This document shows, one piece after another, positions 48,541 to 58,472 of a stretch of 64,000 nucleotides of DNA. The notes under the pieces are model-generated. The model was not told the DNA's origin and made no database searches. It saw nothing but the letters and a program-made list of their open reading frames with translations. Within the stretch, counting starts at the first letter, position 1. Each line of letters starts with the position of its first letter. The stretch is from Branchiibius hedensis (GTDB lineage: Bacteria > Actinomycetota > Actinomycetes > Actinomycetales > Dermatophilaceae). The stretch is taken from positions 1,860,001 to 1,924,000 of the forward strand of contig NZ_UESZ01000001.1 in assembly GCF_900108585.1 (NCBI RefSeq), given 5' to 3'. Made by a program: the position numbers and the translations under genes.

Positions 48541-51063
48541 TTACTGGTGGGTCGGCTGCCCGGCCAAATCCTGCGCCGGTTCCTCGATCGTGGTGATGCT
48601 GCCGGCGCCCGTGGGCGGGCCGGCAGGGGCCACGACGCGCGGCCGCTTCTTGCGCCGGGTGACCGGTGCCGGCCCGGTGGGCTGCACCGGTTCGGGTACG
48701 ACGATCGGCGCCTCAGCTGCAGACGGTGCCTGCTCGCTCACCGGCCCGGGGTCCTGCTGCTGCGACGTGTCCTGCTCCGCGCCCGTCTCACCGGACTTCT
48801 TGGCGGCGGCTGCGTGCGCGGCGGCCGCGATCTGGGCCGCGGAAGGACCACTGGACTTGGCCGGCTCAGCGTCCTGCTCCTGCCGGTTCTTCTTCGGCCC
48901 GTCGCTGCCGCGACCCTTGCGCTGGCTGCGGGAACCGTTGCTCATCCCGCCACCGTTGGCGGTGTTGGGCTTGTCGGCCGGGGTGTCGCGGATGATCACG
49001 CCGCGGCCGGCGCAGTGCTCACACTGCTCGGAGAAGATTTCCAGCAGGCCGGTGCCGACCCGCTTGCGGGTCATCTGGACCAGACCGAGCGAGGTCACTT
49101 CGGCGACCTGGTGCTTGGTGCGGTCCCGGCCCAGGCACTCCAGCAGCCGGCGGACGACCAGGTCGCGGTTGGACTCCAGGACCATGTCGATGAAGTCGAC
49201 GACGATGATGCCTCCGATGTCGCGCAGCCTCAGTTGGCGCACGATCTCCTCAGCGGCCTCGATGTTGTTCTTGGTGACGGTCTCTTCGAGGTTGCCGCCG
49301 GAGCCGACGAATTTGCCGGTGTTGACGTCGACGACCGTCATGGCCTCGGTGCGGTCGATCACCAGGGAACCACCCGACGGCAGCCAGACCTTGCGGTCCA
49401 GCGCCTTGGCGAGTTGTTCGTCCACCCGGTACGTCGTGAACAGGTCGACCTCGCCGGTCCACTTCTGCGCTCGCTGCGCCAACTCGGGAGCGACGTCATT
49501 CAAGTAGCCGCTGATCCGATCCCATTCGGTGTCACCGGCCACGATCAGCTTGGCGAAGTCCTCGTTGAAGACGTCACGGACCACGCGGATCGTCATGTCG
49601 GGCTCACCGTGCAAGACGGCCGGCGCCGAGGCGGTCTTGGCCTTGTGCTGGATGCGTTCCCACTCGGTCTTCAGGCGCTCGACATCCGCGCGCAGGTCCT
49701 CCTCGGAGGCCCCCTCGGCAGCGGTCCGCACGATGACGCCGGCGTCCTCGGGCACGATCTCGCGCAGGATCTTCTTCAGCCGGGCGCGCTCGACGTCCGG
49801 CAGTTTGCGGGAGATACCGGTCATCGAGTTGCCCGGCACGTAGACCAGGAACCGGCCCGGCAGCGACACCTGTGAGGTCAGGCGAGCCCCCTTGTGCCCC
49901 AACGGGTCCTTGGTGACCTGCACCAGGACGGTCTCGCCGGACTTGAGGGCGTGCTCGATGCGTTTGGGCTGACCGTCAAGACCGGCGGCATCCCAGTTGA
50001 CCTCACCGGCGTAGAGCACGCCGTTGCGGCCGCGACCGATGTCGACGAACGCGGCTTCCATGCTGGGCAGGACGTTCTGGATCCGGCCGAGGTAGACATT
50101 GCCGGCCATCGTGCTCTGCTGGGTCTCGCGGGAGACGTAGTGCTCGACCAGCACGTTGTCCTCGATGACCCCGATCTGGGTGATGTCATCCTTCTCCCGC
50201 ACGACCATGACCCGCTCGACGCTCTCGCGGCGGGCGAGGAACTCGGCCTCGGTGATCACCGTGCGGCGGCGGGAGTTCTCCCGGCCTTCGCGGCGACGCT
50301 GCTTCTTGGCCTCCAACCGGGTGGACCCCTTGATGGAGGTGACCTCGTCGCGGGCTGCGCGCACCTTGACGCCGTCCTCGTCGACACCGCTGGCGTTGCC
50401 GCGGCGACGACGACGGGTGCGGCGGCGGCTCGAACCGCTCTCGCTGCCCTGATCGTCACCCGCGGTGGTCTCCTCAGACTGCTCTGCGGACTCGTCGGCG
50501 CCGTCCACTTTCTCGGCCTGGTCGGAGCTCTTCTGCTCCTCCTGGTCGCTGCCGGCTTCGGACTCGGTGTCCTTGGCCCGGCTGCGACGGCCGCGGCCAC
50601 CGCGGCGGCGGCGGGGCGTGTTGGCTTCCTGCGCGTCCTCGACCTCGGCGGTCTCACCGTCGTCCTGTTGGGTGGCGTCTTCGGCGACCGGCTCAGACTC
50701 GGACTTCACCGGCTCCGGGCGGGGCGGGACGCTCGCCGGATCGGGCGCTTGGAACAGCAGACCGAAGGCTGCGCCGGGCTGCGACACGACCGGCGGGGCT
50801 GGCTCTTCGGCGACTTCGTCATGGGAGAACGGCGAGGCGACCGGCTCTACGTCGACGGACTCGACGACGAGGTCGACTTCCTCGATCTCGATGACCAGCT
50901 CCTCGGCGGCCGGTTCGTCCGGCTCGAGCAGTTCAGCCTCGACGATCTCGGGCTCGGGCTCGGTCGCCATCTCGGGGGAATCCTCGGCAGGGGCCGGCAC
51001 GGCATCGGGGTCGAGGTTCTGTTCCTCGGACTGATCAGGATGTTCGGCATCGAAAGGGCCCAT
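48541..51063 (-). CDS. rne: ribonuclease E/G
   Basis: 840 residues. A long acidic N-terminal extension of about 250 residues precedes the S1-containing catalytic core (VGRIQNVLPSMEAAFVDIGRGRNGVLYAGEV), the metal-binding VVDVNTGKF and IVVDFIDM segments, and the Zn-link CEHCAGRG. The C-terminal tail is Ala/Gln-rich. The RNA-degradation scaffold of actinobacteria has this arrangement. Confidence 0.93.
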   Translation of the reverse strand: MGPFDAEHPDQSEEQNLDPDAVPAPAEDSPEMATEPEPEIVEAELLEPDEPAAEELVIEIEEVDLVVESVDVEPVASPFSHDEVAEEPAPPVVSQPGAAFGLLFQAPDPASVPPRPEPVKSESEPVAEDATQQDDGETAEVEDAQEANTPRRRRGGRGRRSRAKDTESEAGSDQEEQKSSDQAEKVDGADESAEQSEETTAGDDQGSESGSSRRRTRRRRRGNASGVDEDGVKVRAARDEVTSIKGSTRLEAKKQRRREGRENSRRRTVITEAEFLARRESVERVMVVREKDDITQIGVIEDNVLVEHYVSRETQQSTMAGNVYLGRIQNVLPSMEAAFVDIGRGRNGVLYAGEVNWDAAGLDGQPKRIEHALKSGETVLVQVTKDPLGHKGARLTSQVSLPGRFLVYVPGNSMTGISRKLPDVERARLKKILREIVPEDAGVIVRTAAEGASEEDLRADVERLKTEWERIQHKAKTASAPAVLHGEPDMTIRVVRDVFNEDFAKLIVAGDTEWDRISGYLNDVAPELAQRAQKWTGEVDLFTTYRVDEQLAKALDRKVWLPSGGSLVIDRTEAMTVVDVNTGKFVGSGGNLEETVTKNNIEAAEEIVRQLRLRDIGGIIVVDFIDMVLESNRDLVVRRLLECLGRDRTKHQVAEVTSLGLVQMTRKRVGTGLLEIFSEQCEHCAGRGVIIRDTPADKPNTANGGGMSNGSRSQRKGRGSDGPKKNRQEQDAEPAKSSGPSAAQIAAAAHAAAAKKSGETGAEQDTSQQQDPGPVSEQAPSAAEAPIVVPEPVQPTGPAPVTRRKKRPRVVAPAGPPTGAGSITTIEEPAQDLAGQPTHQ

Positions 51064-51439
51064 TGGCCCTCCTTGTCATTCGGCACAAGGACGGGCCACA
51101 CCTTCCAGAGCCCTGCGGCTCGCTCGTCCCCGTGGAGCGGGTGTGCCCGAAGCGCGACCGGAGGCGCGCGACGGAAAAGTCGTCTGCTACATCTCGTCGT
51201 ACCAGCTCGCGCATTGCGCGGCACCGGGGAAACGCGATGCCATGCGGGTTCGCCGCTGCCAGCACCCCTCGTCGCGCTGCCGGTGACACCGGCTGTGACG
51301 GGTGGCGGGAGCGAGACGCTGCCTGCATGGGCTGTGACCGCGGTGTGGATACGGTCACGTCCGCCGGTCATTGTCTCACAGTTTGCTGGGACCGCCGTGC
51401 ATCGCGACCTGCCGCCACGTCGCATTAGGGTGCTGCTTC
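51064..51439. other. 376-base gap upstream of divergent rne and DUF2344 genes
   Basis: I see no coding frame with family support. The rne leader lies here and may be long; RNase E genes are often autoregulated through the leader. Nothing resembling the element motif occurs. Confidence 0.4.
51426..51431 (+). promoter_or_regulatory. -10 box TAGGGT upstream of the DUF2344 gene
   Basis: Eight bases before the GTG at 51440, so the transcript is probably leaderless or nearly so. Confidence 0.4.
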
Positions 51440-52147
51440 GTGGCCAGACGTGTCCCCGAGGGGCCAGCCCCCGATCCAGCAGTGCAGAAGATGCGCCTGC
51501 AGTACGCCAAGCGGGGCCGGCTGCGCTTCTCATCTTCCCGCGACTTCCAGCGCGCCCTCGAACGCGCGATCCGTCGGGCAGGGCTGCCGATTGCCTTCTC
51601 GGCCGGCTTCCATCCGCACCCGAAGATCAGCTACGCCAATGCGGCCCCGACGGGAGCGGCCAGCGAAGCGGAGTACTTCGAGATCCAGTTGACCCGCGAG
51701 TGCGAGCCCGACCAGGTCCGAGCGGAGCTTGACGCCGCCCTGCCACCGGGCCTGGACATCGTGCGCGCGGTGACCGCGGGGCCGGGCGGACTGGCCGACC
51801 GGCTCGAAGCCAGCAGCTGGCAGTTGGCGTTCGCACCCGACACCGACGTCGCGGCCCTGCGATCGGCGGTGCACCACTTGCTGCAGACCGAGCAGGTCGA
51901 GGTGACCCGGATGATGAAAGCCGGGCCGAAGACCTTCGACATGAGGGCGGCCCTGGTCGACGCTCAGGTGAGCGACGACGGACAGCTGCGGATCGTCGTA
52001 CGTCATCAGGCGCCCTCGATCCGGCCCGACGACGTCGTGAAGGCATTGGAATCGGTGGCCGGGTTCAGCACGCCGCGGCCGCCCGTGGCCACCCGGCTCG
52101 CACAGGGGCCACTGGTGGGTACGTCGATCGGTGACCCGCTCGGCTAA
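51440..52147 (+). CDS. TIGR03936-family radical SAM-linked protein (DUF2344)
   Basis: 235 residues. MRLQYAKRGRLRFSSSRDF, FSAGFHPHPKISYANAAPTG and AEYFEIQL are the family signature. The family is normally adjacent to, or fused with, the TIGR03960 radical SAM protein, found here at 60901-62862 on the opposite strand and separated by about 8.8 kb. Function unsettled; linked to RNase E/ribosomal regions. Confidence 0.85.
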   Translation: MARRVPEGPAPDPAVQKMRLQYAKRGRLRFSSSRDFQRALERAIRRAGLPIAFSAGFHPHPKISYANAAPTGAASEAEYFEIQLTRECEPDQVRAELDAALPPGLDIVRAVTAGPGGLADRLEASSWQLAFAPDTDVAALRSAVHHLLQTEQVEVTRMMKAGPKTFDMRAALVDAQVSDDGQLRIVVRHQAPSIRPDDVVKALESVAGFSTPRPPVATRLAQGPLVGTSIGDPLG

Positions 52148-52863
52148 CTCGCCGCGAGCATGTCCTTGACCGTGCGCACGAGCGCGGCGTTATCGAACGC
52201 CCTTGTGCCGTCGGGCATTTCGAGGGTGTCCTCCAGGCCGATGCGTACGTCGTAGCCACGCTGGATGGCCAGCTCGAGCACCGGCCAGGCGGCGCGTTCC
52301 TCCCCGTGCAGCAGCACCGGCACTCCCGGGTCGTCACCGATCGCGTCGATGAGCCCCTGCGCCGCCGCGAGCGCGGCAGCCGCCGGCAGGTCGGCGACGA
52401 TCTCCAGCAGGACACGCACGCACTGGTTGCGGTGCGGCCAGTCCTGCCACTGCGCAACGGCTTTCGGCGTCCACAGGCCAGGCTCGATGCCGACGCCACG
52501 CTCGAGCAACTGTTCGGCCAGCGGCACGGAGCGCACCTCGTGCCAGTTGACCGAGACGAAGTCGGGCAGGACGCTCCACTGCGCCACCTGTTGCTCACGA
52601 TCCAACGGGTCATCGGAGGTCCACGCGCCGGTCGTCACCCCTATCGCTGTGTCCGGCACCGCCTCGCGCAGCGCCGCGACCGTGGCGTCGACGACATCCG
52701 GCGCCAGCGTGTCGTGCCCGCGACGATCCTTGGCGTGCACGTGCAACGCCTCCGCGCCCGCGGCGACGGATTCGCGCGCGGACTGGGCGAGTTGGTCGAG
52801 AGTCACCGGCAGCTTCCAGTGCTCATGCGGCAACCGGGGACCGTTGAGGCAGGCTTTCAGCAC
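52144..52863 (-). CDS. 3-keto-5-aminohexanoate cleavage (BKACE) family protein
   Basis: 239 residues. LHVHAKDRRGHDTL has the HxH metal site; GVTTGAW, VSVNWHEVRS and a late LLHGEERAAWP, IGLEDTLEMPDG match BKACE proteins, which cleave beta-keto acids with acetyl-CoA. Substrate not deducible. 3' end overlaps the convergent DUF2344 gene by 4 bases. Confidence 0.82.
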   Translation of the reverse strand: MLKACLNGPRLPHEHWKLPVTLDQLAQSARESVAAGAEALHVHAKDRRGHDTLAPDVVDATVAALREAVPDTAIGVTTGAWTSDDPLDREQQVAQWSVLPDFVSVNWHEVRSVPLAEQLLERGVGIEPGLWTPKAVAQWQDWPHRNQCVRVLLEIVADLPAAAALAAAQGLIDAIGDDPGVPVLLHGEERAAWPVLELAIQRGYDVRIGLEDTLEMPDGTRAFDNAALVRTVKDMLAAS

Positions 52864-52867
52864 GCGC

Positions 52868-53347
52868 TTAGCGTGACATGCCGCGGGGTCGCTCCGTGCC
52901 GTTCAGCACCTTCTGTAACAAGACCGTCAACTGCGCCTGCTCGGCCGGTTCGAGGGTGTCCAGCAACCGGTCCATCCGCGAATGCCGCAACTGCCGGATC
53001 CGGGCAGCCGTGTGCTCACCCTCGTCGGTCAGCTGCACCACGGTTGCTCGCCGGTCGCTGGGGTCGGGCTCTCGGCGTACCAGACCCTTGTCCTCCAACG
53101 CATCCACCACCTCGGTCACCGACCGAGGGGCGATCCGCAACCGATCGGCCAGCAGGCTGAGCCGGGGAGGTACGTCGATCGGCGGCTCCCCGCGTGCCGC
53201 ACCACCGCGAGCGATCACCTCCAGCGCCCGCGCGTGGTGCGGTGACAGACCCAGCGGTTCCAGGTCTTCAGCGGTCGTCTTGCGCACGGTGTGGGCGCAC
53301 CGCAGCAGCAGTTCGCCGACCCGGCTGCTGTCCGATGGCTCGCTCAC
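52868..53347 (-). CDS. MarR-family transcription regulator
   Basis: 159 residues. Winged helix with PPRLSLLADRLRIAPRSVTEVVDALEDKGLVRREPDPSDRRATVVQLT, typical MarR. GTG start. Lies between a BKACE gene and malic enzyme gene on the same strand; its target may be this cluster or the divergent ABC transporter. Confidence 0.88.
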   Translation of the reverse strand: MSEPSDSSRVGELLLRCAHTVRKTTAEDLEPLGLSPHHARALEVIARGGAARGEPPIDVPPRLSLLADRLRIAPRSVTEVVDALEDKGLVRREPDPSDRRATVVQLTDEGEHTAARIRQLRHSRMDRLLDTLEPAEQAQLTVLLQKVLNGTERPRGMSR

Positions 53348-53360
53348 GGGGCCAGAGTAG

Positions 53361-55157
53361 CTAGACCGCGTCGACCGGCACGTATTCCGGCCACCACACG
53401 CTGCGCCGGACCGCTTCGACGGGATCGTCGAGGTCGTCGGCCTGGGCGATGCCCTCGGATTTGGCGATCTGCACCAGCCCGACGGCGACGATGCTGGAGG
53501 TGCTGCGCAGGTCCTTGTTGGACGGCAACAACGGCGCCCCGAGGGTCGGTGGTGGCGCTTGACCGGCGACGGATTCGGCTGCGGCGTGGATCATTTCGTC
53601 ACTGACCCGGGAAGCACGCGCCACGATCGTGCCCAGGCCGAGGCCCGGGTAGAGGGCGGCGTTGTTGGCCTGGGCGATCGTGTGGGTGACGCCCTTGTGC
53701 GTAATGGGGTCGAAGGGCGCCCCGGTCGCGACGAGCGCCTTGCCGTCGGTCCACTCGATCAGGTGTCCGGGCGTGGCCTCGTGCAACTCGGTCGGGTTCG
53801 ACAGCGGGAAGATGATCGGGTGGTGGGTGTTCGCGGCCATCTCCTTGACGATGTCCTCGGTGAACAGACCCGGCGTGGTCGAGGTGCCGATCAAGATCGT
53901 CGGCTTGACCGCGCTCACCACGGTCGCCAGGTCGATGATGCCGCCGGCGTCGATCGCCTGCTGCCGCAGCGCGGCCATCGCGGGCCAGCGGGTCAAGGCC
54001 GCGGCCAGCGGCGCGGCCGTGGTGCGGGGCAGGTCTTTGACCTCGTCCTCGGGCCGCGCGTACGGGCGCTGGAAGTCCAGCATCCCCTCGGACATGCTCT
54101 GGGTCAGCAGGCCCGGCAGGTCCACCAGCCAGATCCGGGCGGTGGCCTCGTCCTGCGGCACGCCGTCGCGCACCATCTGGTCACGGATCTGATCGGCGAT
54201 GCCGCAGCCAGCGGTGCCCGCGCCCACGATCACCACCCGCTGCTGCGCCCAGGTGGACCCACTGCGCGGCACCGCGTTGAGCAAGCCGGCCAGCACGATC
54301 GCGCCGGTGCCCTGCTGGTCGTCGTTGAAGGTGGGCAGTTTGTCGCGGTAGCGACCCAGGATCCGGCGGGCATTGGTCGAGCCGAAGTCCTCCCAGTGCA
54401 GCAGCGCCTTGGGAAAAAGCTGCCGCGCAGCGGTGACGTAGGCGTCGATGAAGTCGTCGTACTCTGCGCCGCGCACCCGGCCGCGGCGCACACCGACGTA
54501 GAGCGGGTCATTGATGAGCACCTCGTTATTGGTTCCGGCGTCGAGGATGACGGGCACGACGCGGTGCGGGTCGATGCCGGCGGCCGCGGTGTAGACGGCG
54601 AGTTTGCCGATGGAGATGTCGATGCCGTTGGAGCCCCAGTCACCGATCCCGAGAATCTCTTCCGCGTCGGAGGCGACCAGCAGGTCGATGTCGTCTGCAG
54701 CGGCTCCGAACGCGGCCAACCGTTCGTGGACCTGGTCGATGGCATCAATGGACAGATACACACCGCGGGGCCGGGTCATCACCTCGGAATAGTTCTTGAT
54801 CGCTTCGCCCACCACCGGGTCGTAGACCACCGGCAGCATCTCCATCAGGTGCCGCTGCAGGAGGGCGTAGAACAACGTCACGTTGTTGTCGTGCAGGCCC
54901 CACATGAAGATGTGCTTGGCCAGATCCGTGGGCTGGGCCAGATAGCCCGCGTAGGAACGGGTCAGTTGCGGCTCCATGGTGGGGGTGATCACCGGCGGTA
55001 GGAGACCGTTCAGCTCCAACGCGTCGCGCTCCTGCTGGCTGAACGACGTGCCTTTGTTGAGCGCGGGATCGCGCAACACCTGGTAGCCGCGGGCCGGCGT
55101 TGTGAACCGGCGCCGACCGGAAGCATCCCGGATGGACTGCGCTTGCCTGGAGAACAT
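53361..55157 (-). CDS. NAD-dependent malic enzyme
   Basis: 598 residues. RGYQVLRDPALNKGTSFSQQERDALELNGLLPP, DAGTNNEVLINDPLY, EDFGSTNARRIL, VIVGAGTAGCGIAD and FPLSNPTELHEATP define the large (SfcA/MaeA) malic enzyme type that decarboxylates malate to pyruvate. Length normal. Confidence 0.93.
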   Translation of the reverse strand: MFSRQAQSIRDASGRRRFTTPARGYQVLRDPALNKGTSFSQQERDALELNGLLPPVITPTMEPQLTRSYAGYLAQPTDLAKHIFMWGLHDNNVTLFYALLQRHLMEMLPVVYDPVVGEAIKNYSEVMTRPRGVYLSIDAIDQVHERLAAFGAAADDIDLLVASDAEEILGIGDWGSNGIDISIGKLAVYTAAAGIDPHRVVPVILDAGTNNEVLINDPLYVGVRRGRVRGAEYDDFIDAYVTAARQLFPKALLHWEDFGSTNARRILGRYRDKLPTFNDDQQGTGAIVLAGLLNAVPRSGSTWAQQRVVIVGAGTAGCGIADQIRDQMVRDGVPQDEATARIWLVDLPGLLTQSMSEGMLDFQRPYARPEDEVKDLPRTTAAPLAAALTRWPAMAALRQQAIDAGGIIDLATVVSAVKPTILIGTSTTPGLFTEDIVKEMAANTHHPIIFPLSNPTELHEATPGHLIEWTDGKALVATGAPFDPITHKGVTHTIAQANNAALYPGLGLGTIVARASRVSDEMIHAAAESVAGQAPPPTLGAPLLPSNKDLRSTSSIVAVGLVQIAKSEGIAQADDLDDPVEAVRRSVWWPEYVPVDAV

Positions 55158-55251
55158 GAATGACTCCTTCGTGGATGGCCCGCTCGATGCAACGTAGCGC
55201 GCCGGGGCAGGCCGGAGGGAATGCCCCGCCGTGTTGTGGTGTTACTTCAAT

Positions 55252-55266
55252 GTGAGGTAACCTCAC
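55252..55266. promoter_or_regulatory. palindromic operator candidate upstream of ABC transporter
   Basis: GTGAGGT-A-ACCTCAC in the 188-base spacer between divergent malic enzyme and transporter genes. A perfect 7-bp dyad; the MarR-family protein nearby is one candidate reader. Confidence 0.5.
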
Positions 55267-55345
55267 TAATGCGGTCAGAGCAGCGCTGCCGACCGCCCAC
55301 AGACTTTTCCGACCTTCCGGACCCACCCAAGGAGGCTGATGCCCT

Positions 55346-57220
55346 ATGGCAGCAGGACCCAACCCCGGAGCCATGTCCACCGGATTCGCCACCGTACGCG
55401 GCGGCGGCCCTGGATTCATGCCCAAGAAGCGCGATGCCGCCGATCTGGCCCAGCTTGACGAACACCCCGTGTCCAAGCGCCGCATCGTCGCCATGTTCAC
55501 GCCGCACCGCGGCGCGCTGGCCGTCATCACGGCCCTCATCGTGGCCACCTCGATCATCGGTCTGGCCACCCCGTTCCTGACCCGCCGGATCATCGACGAC
55601 GCCATCCCCCATCAGAACGTCTCGTTGTTGGTGGGCCTGGTGGTGGCGATGATCGTCGTGGTCGTCATCACCCAGGCGCTCAGCGTCGTCCAGACCTACC
55701 TGTCGACCAACGTCGGCCAGCAGGTGATGCACGGCCTGCGCACCCAACTGTTCACGCACCTGCAGCGGATGCCGCTGTCGTTCTTCACCCGCACCCGCGG
55801 TGGCGAACTGCAGTCGCGGCTGACCAACGACATCAACGCCATGCAGGGCGTCATCACCAACACCGCGACCTCGATCGCCACCAACGTCACCACGGCCGTC
55901 GCCACCGCGATCGCCATGGTCGCGTTGTCCTGGCGCCTATCGCTGCTGTCGCTGATCATCCTGCCGCCGGCCATCTGGGGCACCCGTCGGGTCGCCCGCA
56001 TCCGGCGCAAGATCCAGACCCGCGCCCAGCGTGCCCAGGCCGACCTGCAGACGCAGATCGAGGAATCGTTGTCGGTCAGTGGAGTCATGCTCAGCAAGTC
56101 CCTGGCGTCGGGTCCCGCTCTGGCGCAACGGTTTACCGGCACCTCCAAGCAGATGACCGGCTACGAAGTCGAGTCGCAGATGGCCGGCCGCTGGCAGATG
56201 GGCACCATGGCGATCATCTTCGCCACCATCCCGGCGCTGATTTACCTGATCGCCGGACTGCCTGCCACCAGTGGCGGGATGACGATCGGAACATTGGTCG
56301 CCTTCACCGCCCTGCAGGCCGCGATCTTCCGCCCGATCATGGGCGTGCTCAACGTGGGCGCCGACGTGGTGACCTCGATGGCGTTGTTCTCCCGGGTCTT
56401 CGAATACCTCGACATGCCGGTCGAGATCGACGACCCCGTCTCCCCCGTGGTCGTCGACCCGGCCACTGCACACGGCGGGGTCACGTTCCGCGACGTGTCG
56501 TTCCGCTACCCCGACGCCGATCGCAACGCGCTCAGCGACATCTCGCTGACCATCCCGGCCGGTGCCAGCGTCGCACTCGTCGGAGCTACCGGATCGGGCA
56601 AATCCACGCTCGCGTCGCTGGTGTCGCGGCTGCAGGACCCCACAGCCGGGTCGGTCTCCATCGACGGTGTGAACCTGCGCGACATGACGCTGGCCAACAT
56701 CGCGTCCCTGGTCGGAGTCGTCGCCCAGGACACCTACCTGCTGCACACCACCATCAAGGAGAACCTGCGCTACGCCCGCGAGGACGCGACGGACGAGCAG
56801 ATCGTCGCCGCCGCCCGCGCCGCGCAGGTGCACGACCTGATCACGTCGCTGCCGGACGGTTACGACACCGTGGTGGGCGCTCGCGGCTACCGGTTCTCCG
56901 GCGGGGAGAAGCAGCGAATCGCCCTGGCGCGCACCATCCTTCGCGACCCGCGCATCCTGGTCCTGGATGAGGCCACCTCGGCTTTGGACAATGCCACCGA
57001 GCGCGCCGTGCAAGATGCGCTGGACGTGCTGGGCCTGGATCGAACGACGCTCACCATCGCCCACCGGTTGTCCACGGTGCGCAATTCGGATCTGATCGTC
57101 GTACTCGACGGCGGACGGATCGCCGAGCAGGGCACGCACGATGAGTTGATGGCGCTCGAGGGTCGGTACGCGGGTCTGGTCCACGCCCAGGACCGACTCA
57201 CCGAAGACCTGGTGATGTAG
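55346..57220 (+). CDS. ABC exporter, fused permease and ATPase
   Basis: 624 residues. Six-helix permease (about 50-330) with the exporter signature LTNDINAMQGVIT, then an ATPase with Walker A GATGSGKST, ABC signature FSGGEKQR, Walker B ILVLDEATSALD. A homodimeric or heterodimeric multidrug/lipid exporter. AAGGAGG lies 10 bases before the ATG. A palindrome upstream suggests repression. Confidence 0.93.
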   Translation: MAAGPNPGAMSTGFATVRGGGPGFMPKKRDAADLAQLDEHPVSKRRIVAMFTPHRGALAVITALIVATSIIGLATPFLTRRIIDDAIPHQNVSLLVGLVVAMIVVVVITQALSVVQTYLSTNVGQQVMHGLRTQLFTHLQRMPLSFFTRTRGGELQSRLTNDINAMQGVITNTATSIATNVTTAVATAIAMVALSWRLSLLSLIILPPAIWGTRRVARIRRKIQTRAQRAQADLQTQIEESLSVSGVMLSKSLASGPALAQRFTGTSKQMTGYEVESQMAGRWQMGTMAIIFATIPALIYLIAGLPATSGGMTIGTLVAFTALQAAIFRPIMGVLNVGADVVTSMALFSRVFEYLDMPVEIDDPVSPVVVDPATAHGGVTFRDVSFRYPDADRNALSDISLTIPAGASVALVGATGSGKSTLASLVSRLQDPTAGSVSIDGVNLRDMTLANIASLVGVVAQDTYLLHTTIKENLRYAREDATDEQIVAAARAAQVHDLITSLPDGYDTVVGARGYRFSGGEKQRIALARTILRDPRILVLDEATSALDNATERAVQDALDVLGLDRTTLTIAHRLSTVRNSDLIVVLDGGRIAEQGTHDELMALEGRYAGLVHAQDRLTEDLVM

Positions 57221-57258
57221 CCCGCCCCCCTCCCCGCGCCGCCTCCCCTCCCCTCCCC

Positions 57259-57319
57259 GACTTTTGCAGCGCAACTCACCTGTGCGGGCACTCCGCGCGT
57301 GAGTTGCGCTTCAAAAGTC
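57259..57319. repeat. palindromic extragenic repeat, copy 1
   Basis: 21-base arms GACTTTTGCAGCGCAACTCAC and complement with one mismatch, separated by 19 bases (CTGTG..GCACTCCG). After the ABC exporter gene. Confidence 0.8.
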
Positions 57320-57438
57320 CGGGGTGCGCCGCAGAGTCCGGGTGCGCACGCTCGGTGTGTCCACAGGGGACGGCCGACTATCCACACAACGGCAATCCAG
57401 GCTGTCGCCGACCGCTGGCGTGCCTGCACGGTGGCCGC

Positions 57439-58440
57439 ATGAGCACTGTGCCCGATGCGCCCTTCAGCACCGCCTCCGGACTACAGGCCGGGTACACCTA
57501 CCGCCAACTGACCGGTCCGCGGTTCGTGTCCGTGCATCGCCGTCGCGGCATCTGGGACGTACCCGCAGCCTCGCGCACGTTGCTCGAACTCCTTGCGGCC
57601 GACCGCCTGGTGTTGCCGAGCCAGGCGGCGATCAGTCACCTCACCGGGTTGGCGCTGTATGGACTCGAGGTTGATCCTGGGCCGCGCCGGCACTGGAGCA
57701 CCAGCCATCAGGAGACCTCCCGGTTGCGATCCATCGTGCTTCATCGGCGCCAATCCCTCGGGGAGGTTCGGCAGATCGAGGGACTGCCGGTGCTATGCGC
57801 CGCGCGCTGCTTGGCTGACGTGGCGCCGCACGTATCCATTGTCTGGCTGGTCGGCGCGGGTGATGCTCTGATCCACTCCGGCGTGCTCACGATCGGCGAG
57901 CTGCGCGAGTTCGCCAACGGCAGTTTCCACGGCTCCCAGCGTTTGCGCCAAGCGGTGCGGCTGATGCGCGAACGCTCAGCATCCTTCCGGGAGAGCGGAA
58001 CTCGGCTCATCATGGCGTGTTCGGGCCTACCTGAGCCGGAACTCAACGTCAGGTTGTACGACGCGTGCGGGGCTTTCGTGGGCAAACCGGACTTCCTGTG
58101 GCGCAAGCAGTCGGTGTTCGCCGAGTACGACGGCTGGTATCACGAGCGCGATGCCGATCAGCGCGACTACGACATCCACCGGATGGAACGGCTGCGGCGA
58201 CTCCGGTTGGAGCCGGTGACCTTGACCAGCAGCGACTACGCGCGACCAGTGATGCTGTCCCAACGACTGTGGCAGGCGTTCGCTGCGCAGGGCTTCGGTG
58301 GCGAGCGCCCGCTCTTCGACCTGCGCCAGTGGCAATCGTGGAGCACTCCCCCACGAGGTCGACGTGATCCGCGGCGTGCCGAGACGCCACCACCCCGACT
58401 TCTGCAGCGCAACTCACCTGAACCGGACGCGCCCAGGTGA
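57439..58440 (+). CDS. DUF559/endonuclease-like protein
   Basis: 333 residues from the ATG at 57439. An N-terminal winged-helix-like part (PFSTASGLQAGYTYRQLTGPRF) resembles AbiEi-like type IV toxin-antitoxin antitoxins, and the C-terminal part (PDFLWRKQSVFAEYDGWYH) resembles the DUF559 endonuclease-like fold with the E-x-D-G. The last 13 residues are encoded by the palindromic repeat (see copy 2), so the C-terminus is probably extended by chance. Confidence 0.7.
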   Translation: MSTVPDAPFSTASGLQAGYTYRQLTGPRFVSVHRRRGIWDVPAASRTLLELLAADRLVLPSQAAISHLTGLALYGLEVDPGPRRHWSTSHQETSRLRSIVLHRRQSLGEVRQIEGLPVLCAARCLADVAPHVSIVWLVGAGDALIHSGVLTIGELREFANGSFHGSQRLRQAVRLMRERSASFRESGTRLIMACSGLPEPELNVRLYDACGAFVGKPDFLWRKQSVFAEYDGWYHERDADQRDYDIHRMERLRRLRLEPVTLTSSDYARPVMLSQRLWQAFAAQGFGGERPLFDLRQWQSWSTPPRGRRDPRRAETPPPRLLQRNSPEPDAPR

Positions 58441-58457
58441 GTAGCGCTTCAAAAGTC
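58397..58457. repeat. palindromic extragenic repeat, copy 2, overlapping a gene end
   Basis: Left arm 58397-58420, right arm 58434-58457; 24-base arms with a few mismatches. It supplies the last codons of the DUF559-like gene and lies between its stop and the convergent AraC-type gene. Confidence 0.75.
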
Positions 58458-58472
58458 GGGAGGGGCGCCGGG

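Noticed and set aside
48499-51732. Long plus-strand frames opposite rne
   Set aside because: They mirror the charged repeats of rne in high-GC DNA and have no recognisable domain.
53559-55001. Plus-strand frame opposite the malic enzyme gene
   Set aside because: Antisense shadow of a conserved enzyme gene; no ribosome binding site or family features.
55252-55266. Palindrome as an iron-regulator (IdeR/DtxR) box
   Set aside because: Shorter and different from the 19-base TTAGGTTAG-type box; no iron-related gene adjacent.
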